This document shows, piece after piece, positions 51,773-61,446 of a DNA stretch of 64,000 bases (its first letter is position 1; every line of letters begins with the position of its first letter). The translations under genes and the position numbers were made by a program. The stretch is from contig NZ_CP016793.1 of NCBI RefSeq assembly GCF_001701025.1, forward strand, positions 7,812,001 to 7,876,000. Reading direction: 5' to 3'. Under the pieces are notes generated by a model, which was not told the origin of the DNA, made no database searches, and saw only the letters and a program-made list of their open reading frames with translations. The stretch is from Lentzea guizhouensis (lineage in GTDB: Bacteria; Actinomycetota; Actinomycetes; Mycobacteriales; Pseudonocardiaceae).

Positions 51773-53098
51773 ATGTCCGCCGAACTGATCTCGATACTCG
51801 TGCTGGTCGTGGTGTTCGTGATCGCCACGACCCGGTCCATCAACATGGGCGCGCTCGCGTTCGCCGCGGCCTTCGGGGTCGGCACGCTGGTCGCGGACAT
51901 GAAGGCCGACGACATCTTCAAGGGCTTCCCCGGCTCGCTGTTCGTGGTGCTGGTGGGCGTGACGTTCCTGTTCGCCATCGCCCGCGCCAACGGCACCACG
52001 GACTGGTTGGTGCACATGGCGATCCGGCTGGTGGGCGGGCGGATCGCGCTGATGCCGTGGGTGATGTTCGCGATCACCGGTGTGCTGACCGCGATCGGCG
52101 CGGTGAGCCCGGCGGCGGTGGCCATCATCGCGCCGATCGCGATGGGGTTCGCGGCCAAGTACAAGATCAGCCCGCTGCTGATGGGCGTCATGGTGGTGCA
52201 CGGCGCGCAGGCAGGCGGGTTCTCCCCCATCAGCATCTACGGCACCATCGTGAACGGCATCGTGGCCAAGGAAGGCCTGCCGGGCAACGAGGTCGTGCTG
52301 TTCCTGGCGAGCCTCGTGGTGAACCTGCTGATCGCGGCCGTGGTGTTCGTGGTGTGCGGCGGGTTGAAGCTCGCGCGGCAGCCGGTGGAGGCGCCGGCTT
52401 TGGTGCGCACCGGTGCGGATGACGGCGGGAGTGGCGGGGCGAACGGTGGCAGCGGCGGTGCGAGCGGCGACGACGCGGTGGCGACCGAGGAGCGCGTCCG
52501 GCTCACCGCGCCGCGGATCGCCACCCTGGTCGGCCTCGTCGCCCTCGTGGTGGGGGCGCTGGGCTTCGACCTCGACGTCGGCCTCGCCGCGATCACCGTG
52601 GCGGTGCTGCTGAGCGTGGTGTGGCCGGAGCAGAGCAAGCTCGCGATCAACCAGATCACCTGGCCGACCGTGCTGCTGATCTGCGGCATCCTCACCTACG
52701 TGGCCGTGCTGCAGTCGATGGGCACGATCAAGTGGGCCGGCGATTCCGTCGCGGGCGTCGGTGCTCCGCTGATCGCCGCGCTGCTGATCTGCTACATCGG
52801 TGCGATCGTGTCGGCGTTCGCCTCGTCGGTCGGCATCATGGGCGCGCTCATCCCGCTGGCGGTGCCGTTCCTGCTGCAGGGCGAGGTCAGCGCGGTCGGG
52901 TTGATCGCGGCGCTCGCGGTGTCGGCGACGGTGGTCGACGTGAGCCCGTTCTCCACCAACGGCGCACTTGTGCTGGCCGGTGCGCAGGACGTGGACCGCG
53001 ACAGGTTCTTCAAGCAGCTCATGGTCTACGGCGGGATCATGGTCGCGGCGGCGCCGCCGCTGGTCTGGCTCGCCCTCGTCGTCCCCGGAATCTGGTGA
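51773..53098 (+). CDS. matC: MatC-type dicarboxylate (malonate) transporter
   Basis: 441 residues with about 12 hydrophobic segments. The N-terminal half (LISILVLVVVFVIATTRSINMGALAFAAAFGVGTLVADMKADDIFKGFPGSLFVVLVGVTFLFAIARANGT) matches the MatC domain; the C-terminal half repeats the hairpin-and-loop layout (TYVAVLQSMGTIKWAGDSV, ASSVGIMGALIPLAVPFLL). A Gly/Asn-rich cytoplasmic loop lies in the middle. A malonate or related C3-C4 substrate is likely because matB follows with a GTGA overlap. It imports in symport with protons or sodium. Confidence 0.88.
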   Translation: MSAELISILVLVVVFVIATTRSINMGALAFAAAFGVGTLVADMKADDIFKGFPGSLFVVLVGVTFLFAIARANGTTDWLVHMAIRLVGGRIALMPWVMFAITGVLTAIGAVSPAAVAIIAPIAMGFAAKYKISPLLMGVMVVHGAQAGGFSPISIYGTIVNGIVAKEGLPGNEVVLFLASLVVNLLIAAVVFVVCGGLKLARQPVEAPALVRTGADDGGSGGANGGSGGASGDDAVATEERVRLTAPRIATLVGLVALVVGALGFDLDVGLAAITVAVLLSVVWPEQSKLAINQITWPTVLLICGILTYVAVLQSMGTIKWAGDSVAGVGAPLIAALLICYIGAIVSAFASSVGIMGALIPLAVPFLLQGEVSAVGLIAALAVSATVVDVSPFSTNGALVLAGAQDVDRDRFFKQLMVYGGIMVAAAPPLVWLALVVPGIW

Positions 53099-54510
53099 GT
53101 GCCTTGCTCTCGTCGTCCTCGAACCGCGTCGCGCTCCGCTTCGGCGACCAGACCCTGACCCACGCCGAGCTGACGTCGTGCGCCGGTGCCCTCGCGCGCC
53201 GGCTCGCCGGACTGCCCAGGGTGGCGGTCTGGGCCACCCCGACGATCGAGACGTGCGTGGCGGTCGTCGCGTCCCTGCTCGCCGGAGTGCCCGCCGTGCC
53301 GCTCAACCCGAAGGTGGGGGAACGGGAACTCGCGCACATCGTCTCGGACAGCGCGCCGGCCGCGGTGCTCGTGGCGCCCGGTGCCGAGCTGCCATCGGGC
53401 TTGCAGTCGGTGCCACGGCTCGACGTGACCCTCGGCGGTGCTTCCGCCGAGACGTTCGCCGAGCCGGGTGACGAAGCGCCCGCGTTGATCGTCTACACCT
53501 CGGGCACGACCGGCTCGCCGAAGGGCGTGGTGCTGCCGCGCCGGGCGCTGACGTCCACGTTGGACGCCGTGGCCGACGCGTGGGACTGGACCGCCGACGA
53601 CGTGCTGGTGCACGCGTTGCCGCTGTTCCACGTGCACGGCCTGATCCTCGGCGTGCTGGGGCCGTTGCGGCGTGGCGGGACCCTCGTGCACCTGGGCAAG
53701 TTCTCGACCGCCGGGCTCACCGAGGCGCTGGCCGGTGACGCGACGATGATGTTCGGCGTTCCGACGATGTACCACCGCATCGCCGAGGAGGTCGGCTCGA
53801 ACCCCGCGCTGGCCGAGGCGCTGCGGGGCGCGCGGGTGCTGGTGTCGGGCTCGGCGGCGTTGCCGGTGCGCGACCACGAGCGGATCGCCGCCGCCACCGG
53901 GCAACGGGTCGTCGAGCGCTACGGCATGACCGAGACGCTGATGAACACCAGCGTCCGTGCCGACGGCGACCGCAAACCGGGCGCGGTCGGCGTGCCGTTG
54001 CGCGGTGTCGAGGTGCGGCTGGTCGACGACAGCGGCGCCGTCCTGGACGAGACCGGTGCCGTGGGCGAGATCCAGGTGCGCGGCCCGAACCTGTTCACCG
54101 AGTACCTCAACCGCCCGGACGCGACGGCCGAGGCGTTCGCGGACGGCTGGTTCCGCACCGGCGACGTCGGCACGCGCGATCCCGACGGCCACTACCGGAT
54201 CGTCGGCCGCAAGGCCACGGACATCATCAAGAGCGGCGGCTACAAGATCGGCGCGGGCGAGATCGAGAACGCCCTGCTGGAACACCCGGCCGTCAAGGAG
54301 GTGGCGGTGACCGGTGAGCCCGACGACGACCTGGGCGAGCGGATCGTCGCCTGGGTCGTGCCCTCCGGTCCAGCGCCCTCCGAACGCGAGCTGGCCGACC
54401 ACGTCGCCCGGCTGCTCACCCCGCACAAGCGCCCGCGGCGGGTGCGGTTCGTGGAGTCGTTGCCGCGCAACGACATGGGCAAGGTGATGAAGCGTGCCCT
54501 CGGGACGTGA
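53095..54510 (+). CDS. matB: malonyl-CoA synthetase (MatB-like acyl-CoA ligase)
   Basis: 471 residues, GTG 53095 overlapping the matC stop. Adenylate-forming enzyme motifs: APALIVYTSGTTGSPKGVVLPRRAL (A3), VERYGMTETLMN (A5), WFRTGDVG (A7), IIKSGGYKIGAGEIENAL (A8), and LPRNDMGKVMKRAL with the catalytic lysine (A10). Short length and the G-Y-K-I hinge suit MatB. It converts malonate, CoA and ATP to malonyl-CoA. The specificity-defining arginine was not verified, so a related dicarboxylate remains possible. Confidence 0.9.
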   Translation: MSALLSSSSNRVALRFGDQTLTHAELTSCAGALARRLAGLPRVAVWATPTIETCVAVVASLLAGVPAVPLNPKVGERELAHIVSDSAPAAVLVAPGAELPSGLQSVPRLDVTLGGASAETFAEPGDEAPALIVYTSGTTGSPKGVVLPRRALTSTLDAVADAWDWTADDVLVHALPLFHVHGLILGVLGPLRRGGTLVHLGKFSTAGLTEALAGDATMMFGVPTMYHRIAEEVGSNPALAEALRGARVLVSGSAALPVRDHERIAAATGQRVVERYGMTETLMNTSVRADGDRKPGAVGVPLRGVEVRLVDDSGAVLDETGAVGEIQVRGPNLFTEYLNRPDATAEAFADGWFRTGDVGTRDPDGHYRIVGRKATDIIKSGGYKIGAGEIENALLEHPAVKEVAVTGEPDDDLGERIVAWVVPSGPAPSERELADHVARLLTPHKRPRRVRFVESLPRNDMGKVMKRALGT

Positions 54511-55820
54511 GCCGGCCAGGGCGCTGATCGCGGCGGTCACCGGGTCGTCGGCGGGGTCGTTCACCGAGCTGCCCGACGACCTGCCCGGGGTCTCGGACGG
54601 CCCGCTCGGGTGGCCCGGCTACGGCTCCGCGCTGACCGCCGCCGCGGACCGCACCGGCGAACGCGAGTCCGTCGTGTGCGGCGTCGCGTCGATCGGCGCT
54701 GTGTCCGCGGTGGTCGTGGCGTTCGAGTTCGGCTTCCTCGGCGGCTCGCTGGGCACCCGCACCGGCACGCGGATCGAGGCAGCTTTCGCGCATGCCCGCT
54801 CGGCGCGGTTGCCGGTGGTGTCGCTGGTGGCGACCGGCGGCAGCCGCATGCAGGAGGGCACGCCCGCGCTCACCCAGCTGCAACGGATCGCGCGCAGCTC
54901 GCGTTGACCCGCGCCGCCGGTGTGCCGCACGTGTCGGTGCTGCGTGATCCGTGCACCGGCGGCGGCTGGGCCACGCTCGGGGCGGGCGCCGACGTCGTGC
55001 TGGCCTGGAGGGCGCGCAGGTGGGGTTCGCCGGCTCACGGGTGCGGCCGCCGGGGTACACCGTGGCCCAGCAGTTCGAGGCCGGTTCGGTCGACCAGCTG
55101 GTGGCGTTGCCCGACCTGCGGGCACGCCTGGAGCGCTGGCTGCTCCTGCTCACCACACCCGCCACCGGCCCGGCTCCCGTACCGGCGGCCCTGGGCTCGC
55201 TGACGTTGCCGGACACCGGCTGGGACGCGGTCGAACGGGCCCGCGCCCCCGGCCGCCCACGCGCCGCCGACTACCTCACCGCCTACTTCGACTGGCACGA
55301 ACCGATCAGCGGCGACCGCTGCGGTGGCGTGGATCCGGGCGTGCTGTGCGGTTTCGGGTTGGTTTCGGGTCTGCCCGTCGCCTACGCGGCCCAGTGCGGC
55401 ACCCCCACCCGGCCCGCGGGCTTCCGCACGGCAGCCCGGCTGGTGCGACTGGCCGACCGGCTCGGCATCCCGGTGCTGACGCTGGTGGACACGCCCGGTG
55501 CCGCCAACGACCTCGCCGCGGAACAGGCGGGCGTCGGCCCGGCGATCGCGGACATGTTCACGGCGGTCGCGTCGGCTGGTGTTCCGATCACCACGTTGCT
55601 GATCGGTGAGGGCGGATCCGGTGGGGCGCTGGCGTTCGCGGCGCCGGACCGGACGTGGGTGACGCCGGACAGCTACCTCGCGGTGATCTCGCCGGAGCTG
55701 GCGGCGGCGATCCTGAAGCGCGACCCGGAGCAGGCGCGGGAGACGGCGGACCAGCTGCGGTTGCGGCCGCAGGACCTGGTGGAGCTCAAGATCGCGCGAG
55801 GCATCGCGGACCGCTCCTGA
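54494..55820 (+). CDS. fused carboxyltransferase (AccD/AccA-like), interrupted by two frame changes
   Basis: Starts ATG 54494, overlapping the matB end. The N-terminal half is AccD-like (FLGGSLGTRTGTRIEAAFAHARSARLPVVSLVATGGSRMQEG). At about 54900 it shifts frame (LALTRAAGVPHVSVLRDPCTGGGWATLGAGADVVLA), and near 55010 again (LEGAQVGFAGSRVRPPGYTVAQQF). The rest is AccA-like (RLADRLGIPVLTLVDTPGAANDLAAEQAGVG, LLIGEGGSGGALAFA). Lost bases in GC runs explain both shifts. There is no zinc finger and no biotin carboxylase or BCCP nearby, so it may act on malonyl-CoA from MatB rather than make it. Confidence 0.75.
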
Positions 55821-55821
55821 C

Positions 55822-56439
55822 TCACGGGCGCACGATCCCCCGTTCGATCGCCCCGGTCGCGAACTCGATCAGCTGCGCCGGCTTCACCCGGCTCGTCCGC
55901 GCCCCCTGCAGCAACAGGTCGTCCGCCAGCCCGATCAGCGAGTCCCACACCCAGTGCGGCAACGCCGGGTCGTCCAGCAGCTCCTGCCCGCACGCCTGCG
56001 CCGTCTCCGCCAGCGTCTGCGCCAGCGCCTTGATCGTCTTGCGGTAGACCTGCGCGGACCCCGTGACCTCCTTGCCGCGCGGCCCGCCGGAGAGCACCTT
56101 CGCCTCCCACTGCGCCGCCGACCGCCCGAACCGCCGCCACAGCTCGGTGACCTGCGGTTCGACCTCACGCAGCACGCCGGCGATGCCGAGCCCCCGGTCG
56201 ACGGCGGCGAGGGTCGAGCGCAACGCGTCCAGGCGGCGTTCCATCAGCGCCGCGAACACGTCCTCCTTGCCGGAGAAGTACTGGTAGACGGTGCCGGAGC
56301 TGACGCCGGCGCCCACCGCGATCGCGCGCATGGTCAGGCCCGCGTAGCCCTGCTCTTCGAGGATCAGCTCGGCGGAGGCCAGGATGTCGCGCCGCCTGCC
56401 CTCCGCGTCGCCCCACGCCGTCGTCTGCTCGGTGCTCAC
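55822..56439 (-). CDS. TetR-family regulator
   Basis: 205 residues from GTG 56439. HTH: GRRRDILASAELILEEQGYAGLTMRAIAVGAGVSSGTVYQYFSGKEDVFAALMERRLDAL, typical of the actinobacterial TetR group. It is divergent from cysD; the 72-base gap contains a long inverted repeat whose half-site also occurs in front of the DUF1214 operon, so it probably controls both sulfation operons. Confidence 0.92.
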   Translation of the reverse strand: MSTEQTTAWGDAEGRRRDILASAELILEEQGYAGLTMRAIAVGAGVSSGTVYQYFSGKEDVFAALMERRLDALRSTLAAVDRGLGIAGVLREVEPQVTELWRRFGRSAAQWEAKVLSGGPRGKEVTGSAQVYRKTIKALAQTLAETAQACGQELLDDPALPHWVWDSLIGLADDLLLQGARTSRVKPAQLIEFATGAIERGIVRP

Positions 56440-56455
56440 GGTCCCAGCCTACGTT

Positions 56456-56488
56456 GAACAACGTTCAGAATCATATTGAACGTTGTTC
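56456..56488. promoter_or_regulatory. TetR-type operator between tetR and cysD
   Basis: GAACAACGTTCA (56456-56467) and TGAACGTTGTTC (56477-56488) form perfect 12-bp arms with a 9-base spacer (GAATCATAT), placed in the gap between the divergent genes, close to both starts. Confidence 0.85.
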
Positions 56489-56511
56489 GTTTTGGTTGCT
56501 ACGGTCGGTGC

Positions 56512-57405
56512 GTGAACCACCTCGACCGGCTGGAGGCCGACAGCGTCGACATCTTCCGCGAGGCGGTCGCGGAGTCCGAACGACCGGTGTTGCTGTACTC
56601 GATCGGCAAGGACAGCTCGGTGCTGCTGCACCTGGCGCGCAAGGCGTTCTACCCGTCCATGCCGCCGTTCCCGCTGCTGCACGTGGACACGACGTGGAAG
56701 TTCCGCGAGATGATCACGTTCCGGGACAGGACAGCCCGGGAGCTCCGGCTGGAACTGATCGTGCACCGCAACCCGGAGTGCGTGGCGGCGAACATCAACC
56801 CCTTCGACCACGGCTCGGCGCGGCACACGGACCTGTGGAAGACGCAGGGGCTGCGCCAAGCGCTCGACGAGCACCGGTTCGACGTGGCGTTCGGCGGGGC
56901 GCGGCGGGACGAGGAGGCGTCGCGGGCCAAGGAGCGGGTGTTCTCGTTCCGGACCGCGCAGCACCGGTGGGACCCGAAGAACCAGCGGCCCGAGCTGTGG
57001 CGGCTCTACAACACCCGCACCGCGCCCGGCGAGAGCATCCGGGTGTTCCCGCTGTCGAACTGGACCGAGCTCGACGTCTGGCGCTACGTCGAACGCGAAC
57101 AGATCCCGGTCGTGCCGCTGTACTTCGCGGCGAAGCGCCCGGTGGTGGACCGGGACGGGGCGCTGATCGTGGTCGATGACGACCGGATGCCGTTGCACCC
57201 AGGCGAAACACCGCGCGAGGAGCTGGTCAGGTTCCGCACGCTCGGCTGCTACCCGCTGACGGGTGCGGTGCGCAGCGAGGCGCGGACGGTGGCCGAGATC
57301 GTCGAGGAGATGCGGACGGCGACCACGTCCGAGCGGCAGGGGCGGGTGATCGACCACGACCGGAGCGGGTCGATGGAGCGCAAGAAGCAGGAGGGCTACT
57401 TCTGA
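56512..57405 (+). CDS. cysD: sulfate adenylyltransferase subunit 2 (CysD)
   Basis: 297 residues from GTG 56512. PP-loop ATP-pyrophosphatase motif ([23 protein letters not shown]), then [41 protein letters not shown], and [25 protein letters not shown]. With CysN it adenylates sulfate to APS. The stop and the cysNC start share bases (TGATG), giving tight coupling. The GTG start follows the TetR operator by 24 bases, indicating a nearly leaderless transcript. Confidence 0.96.
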   Translation: MNHLDRLEADSVDIFREAVAESERPVLLYSIGKDSSVLLHLARKAFYPSMPPFPLLHVDTTWKFREMITFRDRTARELRLELIVHRNPECVAANINPFDHGSARHTDLWKTQGLRQALDEHRFDVAFGGARRDEEASRAKERVFSFRTAQHRWDPKNQRPELWRLYNTRTAPGESIRVFPLSNWTELDVWRYVEREQIPVVPLYFAAKRPVVDRDGALIVVDDDRMPLHPGETPREELVRFRTLGCYPLTGAVRSEARTVAEIVEEMRTATTSERQGRVIDHDRSGSMERKKQEGYF

Positions 57406-59186
57406 TGGAGCTTCTGCGGTTCATCACCTGCGGCAGCGTCGACGACGGCAAGAGCACGCTGATCGGGCGGCTGCTGTACGAGTCGAAGCTGCTCCACTCC
57501 GACCACCTGGCTGCGCTCGAGGCGGACTCCCGGCGGGTCGGCACGCGTGGCGGCGAGCTGGACTTCGCGCTGCTGGTCGACGGGCTGGTGGCGGAACGCG
57601 AGCAGGGCATCACGATCGACGTGGCCTACCGGTTCTTCGCCACGGAAGCGCGCCGGTTCATCGTCGCGGACACACCGGGGCACGAGCAGTACACGCGCAA
57701 CATGGTCACCGGCGCCTCGACCGCGCAGGCGGCGGTGATCCTGCTCGACGCGCGCAAGGGCGTGCTTGAGCAGACGCGCCGGCACGCGCGCATCGTGTCG
57801 TTGCTGGGCATCCGGCACGTTGCGCTCGCGGTCAACAAGCTCGACCTCGCCGGCTACTCCCCCACCCTGTTCCACGCCGTCAGCACCGAGTTCCGGACGT
57901 TCGCACAGGAGCTGGACTTCGCGAGCATCACCTGCGTGCCGATGTCCGCGACCGACGGCGTGAACGTGGTCGGCCGCAGTGAGCTGACACCCTGGTACGA
58001 CGGGCGGACGCTGCTGCAGTGGCTCGAGTCGGTCGAGGTCGAGGAGGCGGCGGACGGGCCGTCGCGGTTCCTCGTGCAGTGGGCGAACCGGCCGGATGCG
58101 GACTTCCGCGGATTCTCCGGCCGGGTCTTGCAGGGCACGCTCCGCGCAGGTGACCGGGTACGGGTGCTGCCGGGCGAGCAGGCGTCCGCTGTGGACCGGA
58201 TCGTCACGATGGACGGCGATCTCACCGAGGCGCCGACCGGGTCGTCGGTCACGGTCGTGCTCGCCGGCGACGTGGACGCGAGCCGGGGTGACGTGCTGGC
58301 CGCGGCCGACGACCCACCGGGCACCGCGGCGGCGTTCCGGGCGAAGCTGGTGTGGTTGAACGAGGCCGAACTGCTGCCCGGCCGCCAGTACCTCGCCAAG
58401 ATCGGAGCGCGCACACTCGGTTGCACGACCACGCAGGCGCTCAAGCTCAACGAGATCGGCACCGCGGACGTGCACTTCGACGCGCCGGTGCCGTTCGAGA
58501 GCTACCGGACGAACCGCGACCTCGGGTCGTTCGTCGTGCTCGACCGGCTGACGAACGCGACCGTCGGCGCCGGGATGATCGAGTGCGCGCTCCAGGCGAC
58601 GAACGTGCGCTGGCAGACGCTGACCGTGGACAAGCAGGCGCGGATCAAGCGCAACGGTCACCGGCCGTGCGTGGTGTGGCTGACCGGGTTGTCCGGCGCG
58701 GGCAAGTCGACCATCGCGGACCTGGTCGAGAGGGCGTTGCACGCGGAGGGCCGCCACACGTTCCTGCTGGACGGCGACAACGTGCGGCACGGGCTGAGCT
58801 CCGACCTCGGGTTCACCGACGCCGACCGGGTGGAGAACATCCGCCGGATCGCCGAGGTCGCCGCGCTGATGGTGGACGCGGGGCTGATCGTGCTCGTCTC
58901 GTTCATCTCGCCGTTCCGCGCCGAGCGGACGCTGGCGCGAGAGCTGGTCGGCAAGAACGAGTTCTGCGAGGTCTTCGTCGACACCCCACTGGAGGTCGCG
59001 GAGCAGCGTGACCCGAAAGGGCTGTACCGCAAGGCCAGGCGTGGCGAGCTGGCCGACTTCACCGGCATCGACTCGCCCTACGAAACGCCGGAGCACCCCG
59101 AGGTCCACGTCGACACCACCGCTCTCACCCCCGAGGCCGCCGCGGCCGAGGTGCTGGCTGGCCTGCGTGCGCTCGGCGTCTGTTGA
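57405..59186 (+). CDS. cysNC: bifunctional CysNC: sulfate adenylyltransferase GTPase / APS kinase
   Basis: 593 residues, ATG 57405. Residues 1-420 are CysN, an EF-Tu-like GTPase: [20 protein letters not shown] (P-loop), [18 protein letters not shown] (G3), LAVNKLDL (G4). Residues about 420-593 are APS kinase: [23 protein letters not shown] (second P-loop), [54 protein letters not shown]. The fused protein makes APS and then PAPS, the universal sulfuryl donor, which the sulfotransferase encoded just downstream can use. Confidence 0.96.
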   Translation: MELLRFITCGSVDDGKSTLIGRLLYESKLLHSDHLAALEADSRRVGTRGGELDFALLVDGLVAEREQGITIDVAYRFFATEARRFIVADTPGHEQYTRNMVTGASTAQAAVILLDARKGVLEQTRRHARIVSLLGIRHVALAVNKLDLAGYSPTLFHAVSTEFRTFAQELDFASITCVPMSATDGVNVVGRSELTPWYDGRTLLQWLESVEVEEAADGPSRFLVQWANRPDADFRGFSGRVLQGTLRAGDRVRVLPGEQASAVDRIVTMDGDLTEAPTGSSVTVVLAGDVDASRGDVLAAADDPPGTAAAFRAKLVWLNEAELLPGRQYLAKIGARTLGCTTTQALKLNEIGTADVHFDAPVPFESYRTNRDLGSFVVLDRLTNATVGAGMIECALQATNVRWQTLTVDKQARIKRNGHRPCVVWLTGLSGAGKSTIADLVERALHAEGRHTFLLDGDNVRHGLSSDLGFTDADRVENIRRIAEVAALMVDAGLIVLVSFISPFRAERTLARELVGKNEFCEVFVDTPLEVAEQRDPKGLYRKARRGELADFTGIDSPYETPEHPEVHVDTTALTPEAAAAEVLAGLRALGVC

Positions 59187-59228
59187 ACGTTGTCCAGAAT
59201 CGGGTATGTTCGGCTAGAACACGTTCTA
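59183..59228 (+). promoter_or_regulatory. control region with TetR half-site and perfect KstR-like palindrome
   Basis: TTGAACGTTGT at 59183-59193 repeats the half-site of the cysD operator. TAGAACACGTTCTA (59215-59228) is a perfect 14-bp palindrome and matches the T-x2-AAC-x2-GTT-x2-A pattern associated with KstR-type TetR repressors of steroid and lipid catabolism (from memory). It lies 14 bases upstream of the DUF1214 start. Confidence 0.75.
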
Positions 59229-59242
59229 ATCAGGAGGTCGGT

Positions 59243-60301
59243 GTGCCGGATCAGGCGTGGTCGCGGTTCTGCCAGGCGCTGGAGCAGGCGGGCCAGGTGG
59301 TGCTGTCGGACCAGGCCCCCGACACGCCGCTGGACCGCGCGGAGGGCTACCGCTACCTCGCCCGGCTGACGCGCGAGATGCTCTACTCCTGCCTGGACAA
59401 CGCCGATCCCGACTTCCCCCGGTTCCACGAGCTCGACCTGGTGAAGATCGGTGCCGACAACCCGGACAACGTCTACCTGTCCGCGACCATCCGCGGCGAC
59501 CGCACCTACCGGATCACCGGGACGCGCGGCAGCATCGCGTACTTCAGCATCGGCTCCAAGGCCAACCGGTACGCCAAGGACGGCACGATGGCCTCCACCG
59601 GCGAGCTGTCCGACGCCGACCTCGTGGTCGCGCCGGACGGCACCGTGGAGATCATCGCGAGCCAGCGGCGACAGGGCACCAACTGGCTGCCGCTCGCCCC
59701 CGACTCGACCGGTCTCGTGGTCAGGCAGACCTACCTCGACCGCACGACCGAGGTGGCCGGTCAGTGGCACGTCGAGCAGGTCGGCGGACCGGCGCAACCG
59801 GCGCAGCTCACGCCCGAGTTCCTCGCGAAAGCCCTGCAGCGGGCGGCGTTGGCGGTGCACGGCACCGCGGCCACGTTCGCGCACTGGACCAGGACGTTCA
59901 TGACCCGGCCGAACGAGCTGCCCGACTTCGGGCAGGAGATGTTCCAGCGCGCGGGCGGCGATCCGGAGATCTTCTACCTGCACGGGTACTGGACGCTGCG
60001 GCCCGGCGAGGCCTGGGTGGTCGAGACCGACGTGCCGGACTGCCCATATTGGAACTTCCAGCTGGACAACTGGTGGATGGAGTCGCTCGACCACCGGCGC
60101 AAGATCACCGTCAACAAGCACACAGCCGTGCTGGGGCCCGACGGCCGGCTGACGATCGTGGTGGCCGAGCGCGATCCCGGTGTGGGCAACTGGATCGACA
60201 CCTGCGGGCACAGCTCCGGCACCGCGTTGCTGCGCTGGCTCGGTGCCGCCGAACACCCGATCCCGAAGTGCCGTGTCGTCGCCCTGGAGGAGCTCCGATG
60301 A
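59243..60301 (+). CDS. DUF1214-domain protein heading the sulfotransferase operon
   Basis: 352 residues from GTG 59243, with AGGAGG five bases upstream. The C-terminal half carries the DUF1214 pattern: YLHGYWTLRPGEAWVVETDVPDCPYWNFQLDNWWMESLDHRRKITVNKHTAVLGPDGRLTIVVAERDPGVGNWIDTCGHSSGTALLRW. The N-terminal half (RYLARLTREMLYSCLDNADPDFPRFHELDL) is of the same family type. The family is common beside lipid and steroid genes, often next to sulfotransferases, but its reaction is unknown. The stop overlaps the next start. Confidence 0.88.
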   Translation: MPDQAWSRFCQALEQAGQVVLSDQAPDTPLDRAEGYRYLARLTREMLYSCLDNADPDFPRFHELDLVKIGADNPDNVYLSATIRGDRTYRITGTRGSIAYFSIGSKANRYAKDGTMASTGELSDADLVVAPDGTVEIIASQRRQGTNWLPLAPDSTGLVVRQTYLDRTTEVAGQWHVEQVGGPAQPAQLTPEFLAKALQRAALAVHGTAATFAHWTRTFMTRPNELPDFGQEMFQRAGGDPEIFYLHGYWTLRPGEAWVVETDVPDCPYWNFQLDNWWMESLDHRRKITVNKHTAVLGPDGRLTIVVAERDPGVGNWIDTCGHSSGTALLRWLGAAEHPIPKCRVVALEELR

Positions 60302-61446
60302 CGGTCACCACCGCGCTGAACGTCGACGAACTGCTGACCGGGGCGGCCACCAAGACGGGCTTGACCGACTTCGGCGACGACTGGTTCCGCGAACCGCTCG
60401 ACGTGCTCGTCACCAGCCTCAACACCGAGGCCTCCCTGTCCCCGACAGGCTTTCAGCTCACCCGGCACCGGCTGACCGCCCTGCTGGCCGACCGGTTGCG
60501 GCTGCGCGCCCTGCAGCGCGAGCACCCCGAGGTCCTCGACGTCGAGGTCAGGGTGGCAGCGGAGATCTGCGGCCTGCCGCGCACCGGTTCCACGCTGCTG
60601 CACCGGCTGCTGGCCGCGTCCCCGCAGCTCACCTCGACGCTGTCGTGGGAGGTCGCCTACCCGGTGCCGTTCCCCGGCGAGGGTCCCGACGCGGCCGAGC
60701 GCAAACGCCGCGCGCAGGAACGGATGCGGGTCTTCGCGCAGCTCTCCCCCGACTTCGGCGACCTGCACACGGTCGTGTGGGACGGGCCCGAGGAGGACGT
60801 GCTGCTGCTGGACCGGACGTTCGTGTCGATGAGCTACGACTCGTTCTACCGGGTGCCGAGCTACGGCGACTGGCTGCGCACGGCCGACCAGACGCCGGCC
60901 TACCGCGAGCTGCGGGAGTGGCTGCAGGTGTTGCAGTGGCAGCAAGAGGGGCGCACGCAGCCGTGGGTGCTCAAGTCGCCGCACCACCTCACCGCGGTCG
61001 ACACGGTGCTCGACGCGTTTCCCGGCTGCAAGATCGTGATGACCCACCGCTCACCGGTGCGGGCCGTGCCGTCGTACGCCTCGATGGTGCGCACGATGTC
61101 GTCGCAGTACAGCGAGGACGTCGATCCACTGTGGATCGGCCCGTACTGGTCACGCCGCTTCGCCACGACGCTGCAGGTCTTCGCCGACGCCCGGCAGGCC
61201 CGCCCTGACCGGTTCGTGGACGTGCGGTTCGCCGACACCGTGGCCAAACCGCTGGTCGTGGCCCACGACGTGCTCGGTGAGCTCGGCCTGCCGCCGTCGC
61301 GCGCCGACGACCAGGCGTTCGCCGCCTACCTGCGCCAGAACCGCGCCGAACGGCACGGCTCGCACTCCTACTCCCCCGCCGACTTCGGCCTGGCCGAGGA
61401 CCGCCTCAAGCGGGACTTCGCCTTCTACACGGAGGTCTACCTGTGA
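60298..61446 (+). CDS. PAPS-dependent sulfotransferase family protein
   Basis: 382 residues, ATG 60298 overlapping the previous stop (ATGA). CGLPRTGSTLLHRLLAASPQL is the 5'-phosphosulfate loop; WVLKSPHHLTAVDTVLDAFPGCKIVMTHRSPVRAVPSYASM contains the 3'-phosphate-binding serine and arginine. Sulfates an alcohol or lipid acceptor using PAPS. cysD and cysNC, immediately upstream, supply the donor, and an SDR and an SRPBCC protein follow in the same chain. The acceptor is not known; a sterol-like or polyketide substrate is plausible. Confidence 0.92.
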   Translation: MTVTTALNVDELLTGAATKTGLTDFGDDWFREPLDVLVTSLNTEASLSPTGFQLTRHRLTALLADRLRLRALQREHPEVLDVEVRVAAEICGLPRTGSTLLHRLLAASPQLTSTLSWEVAYPVPFPGEGPDAAERKRRAQERMRVFAQLSPDFGDLHTVVWDGPEEDVLLLDRTFVSMSYDSFYRVPSYGDWLRTADQTPAYRELREWLQVLQWQQEGRTQPWVLKSPHHLTAVDTVLDAFPGCKIVMTHRSPVRAVPSYASMVRTMSSQYSEDVDPLWIGPYWSRRFATTLQVFADARQARPDRFVDVRFADTVAKPLVVAHDVLGELGLPPSRADDQAFAAYLRQNRAERHGSHSYSPADFGLAEDRLKRDFAFYTEVYL

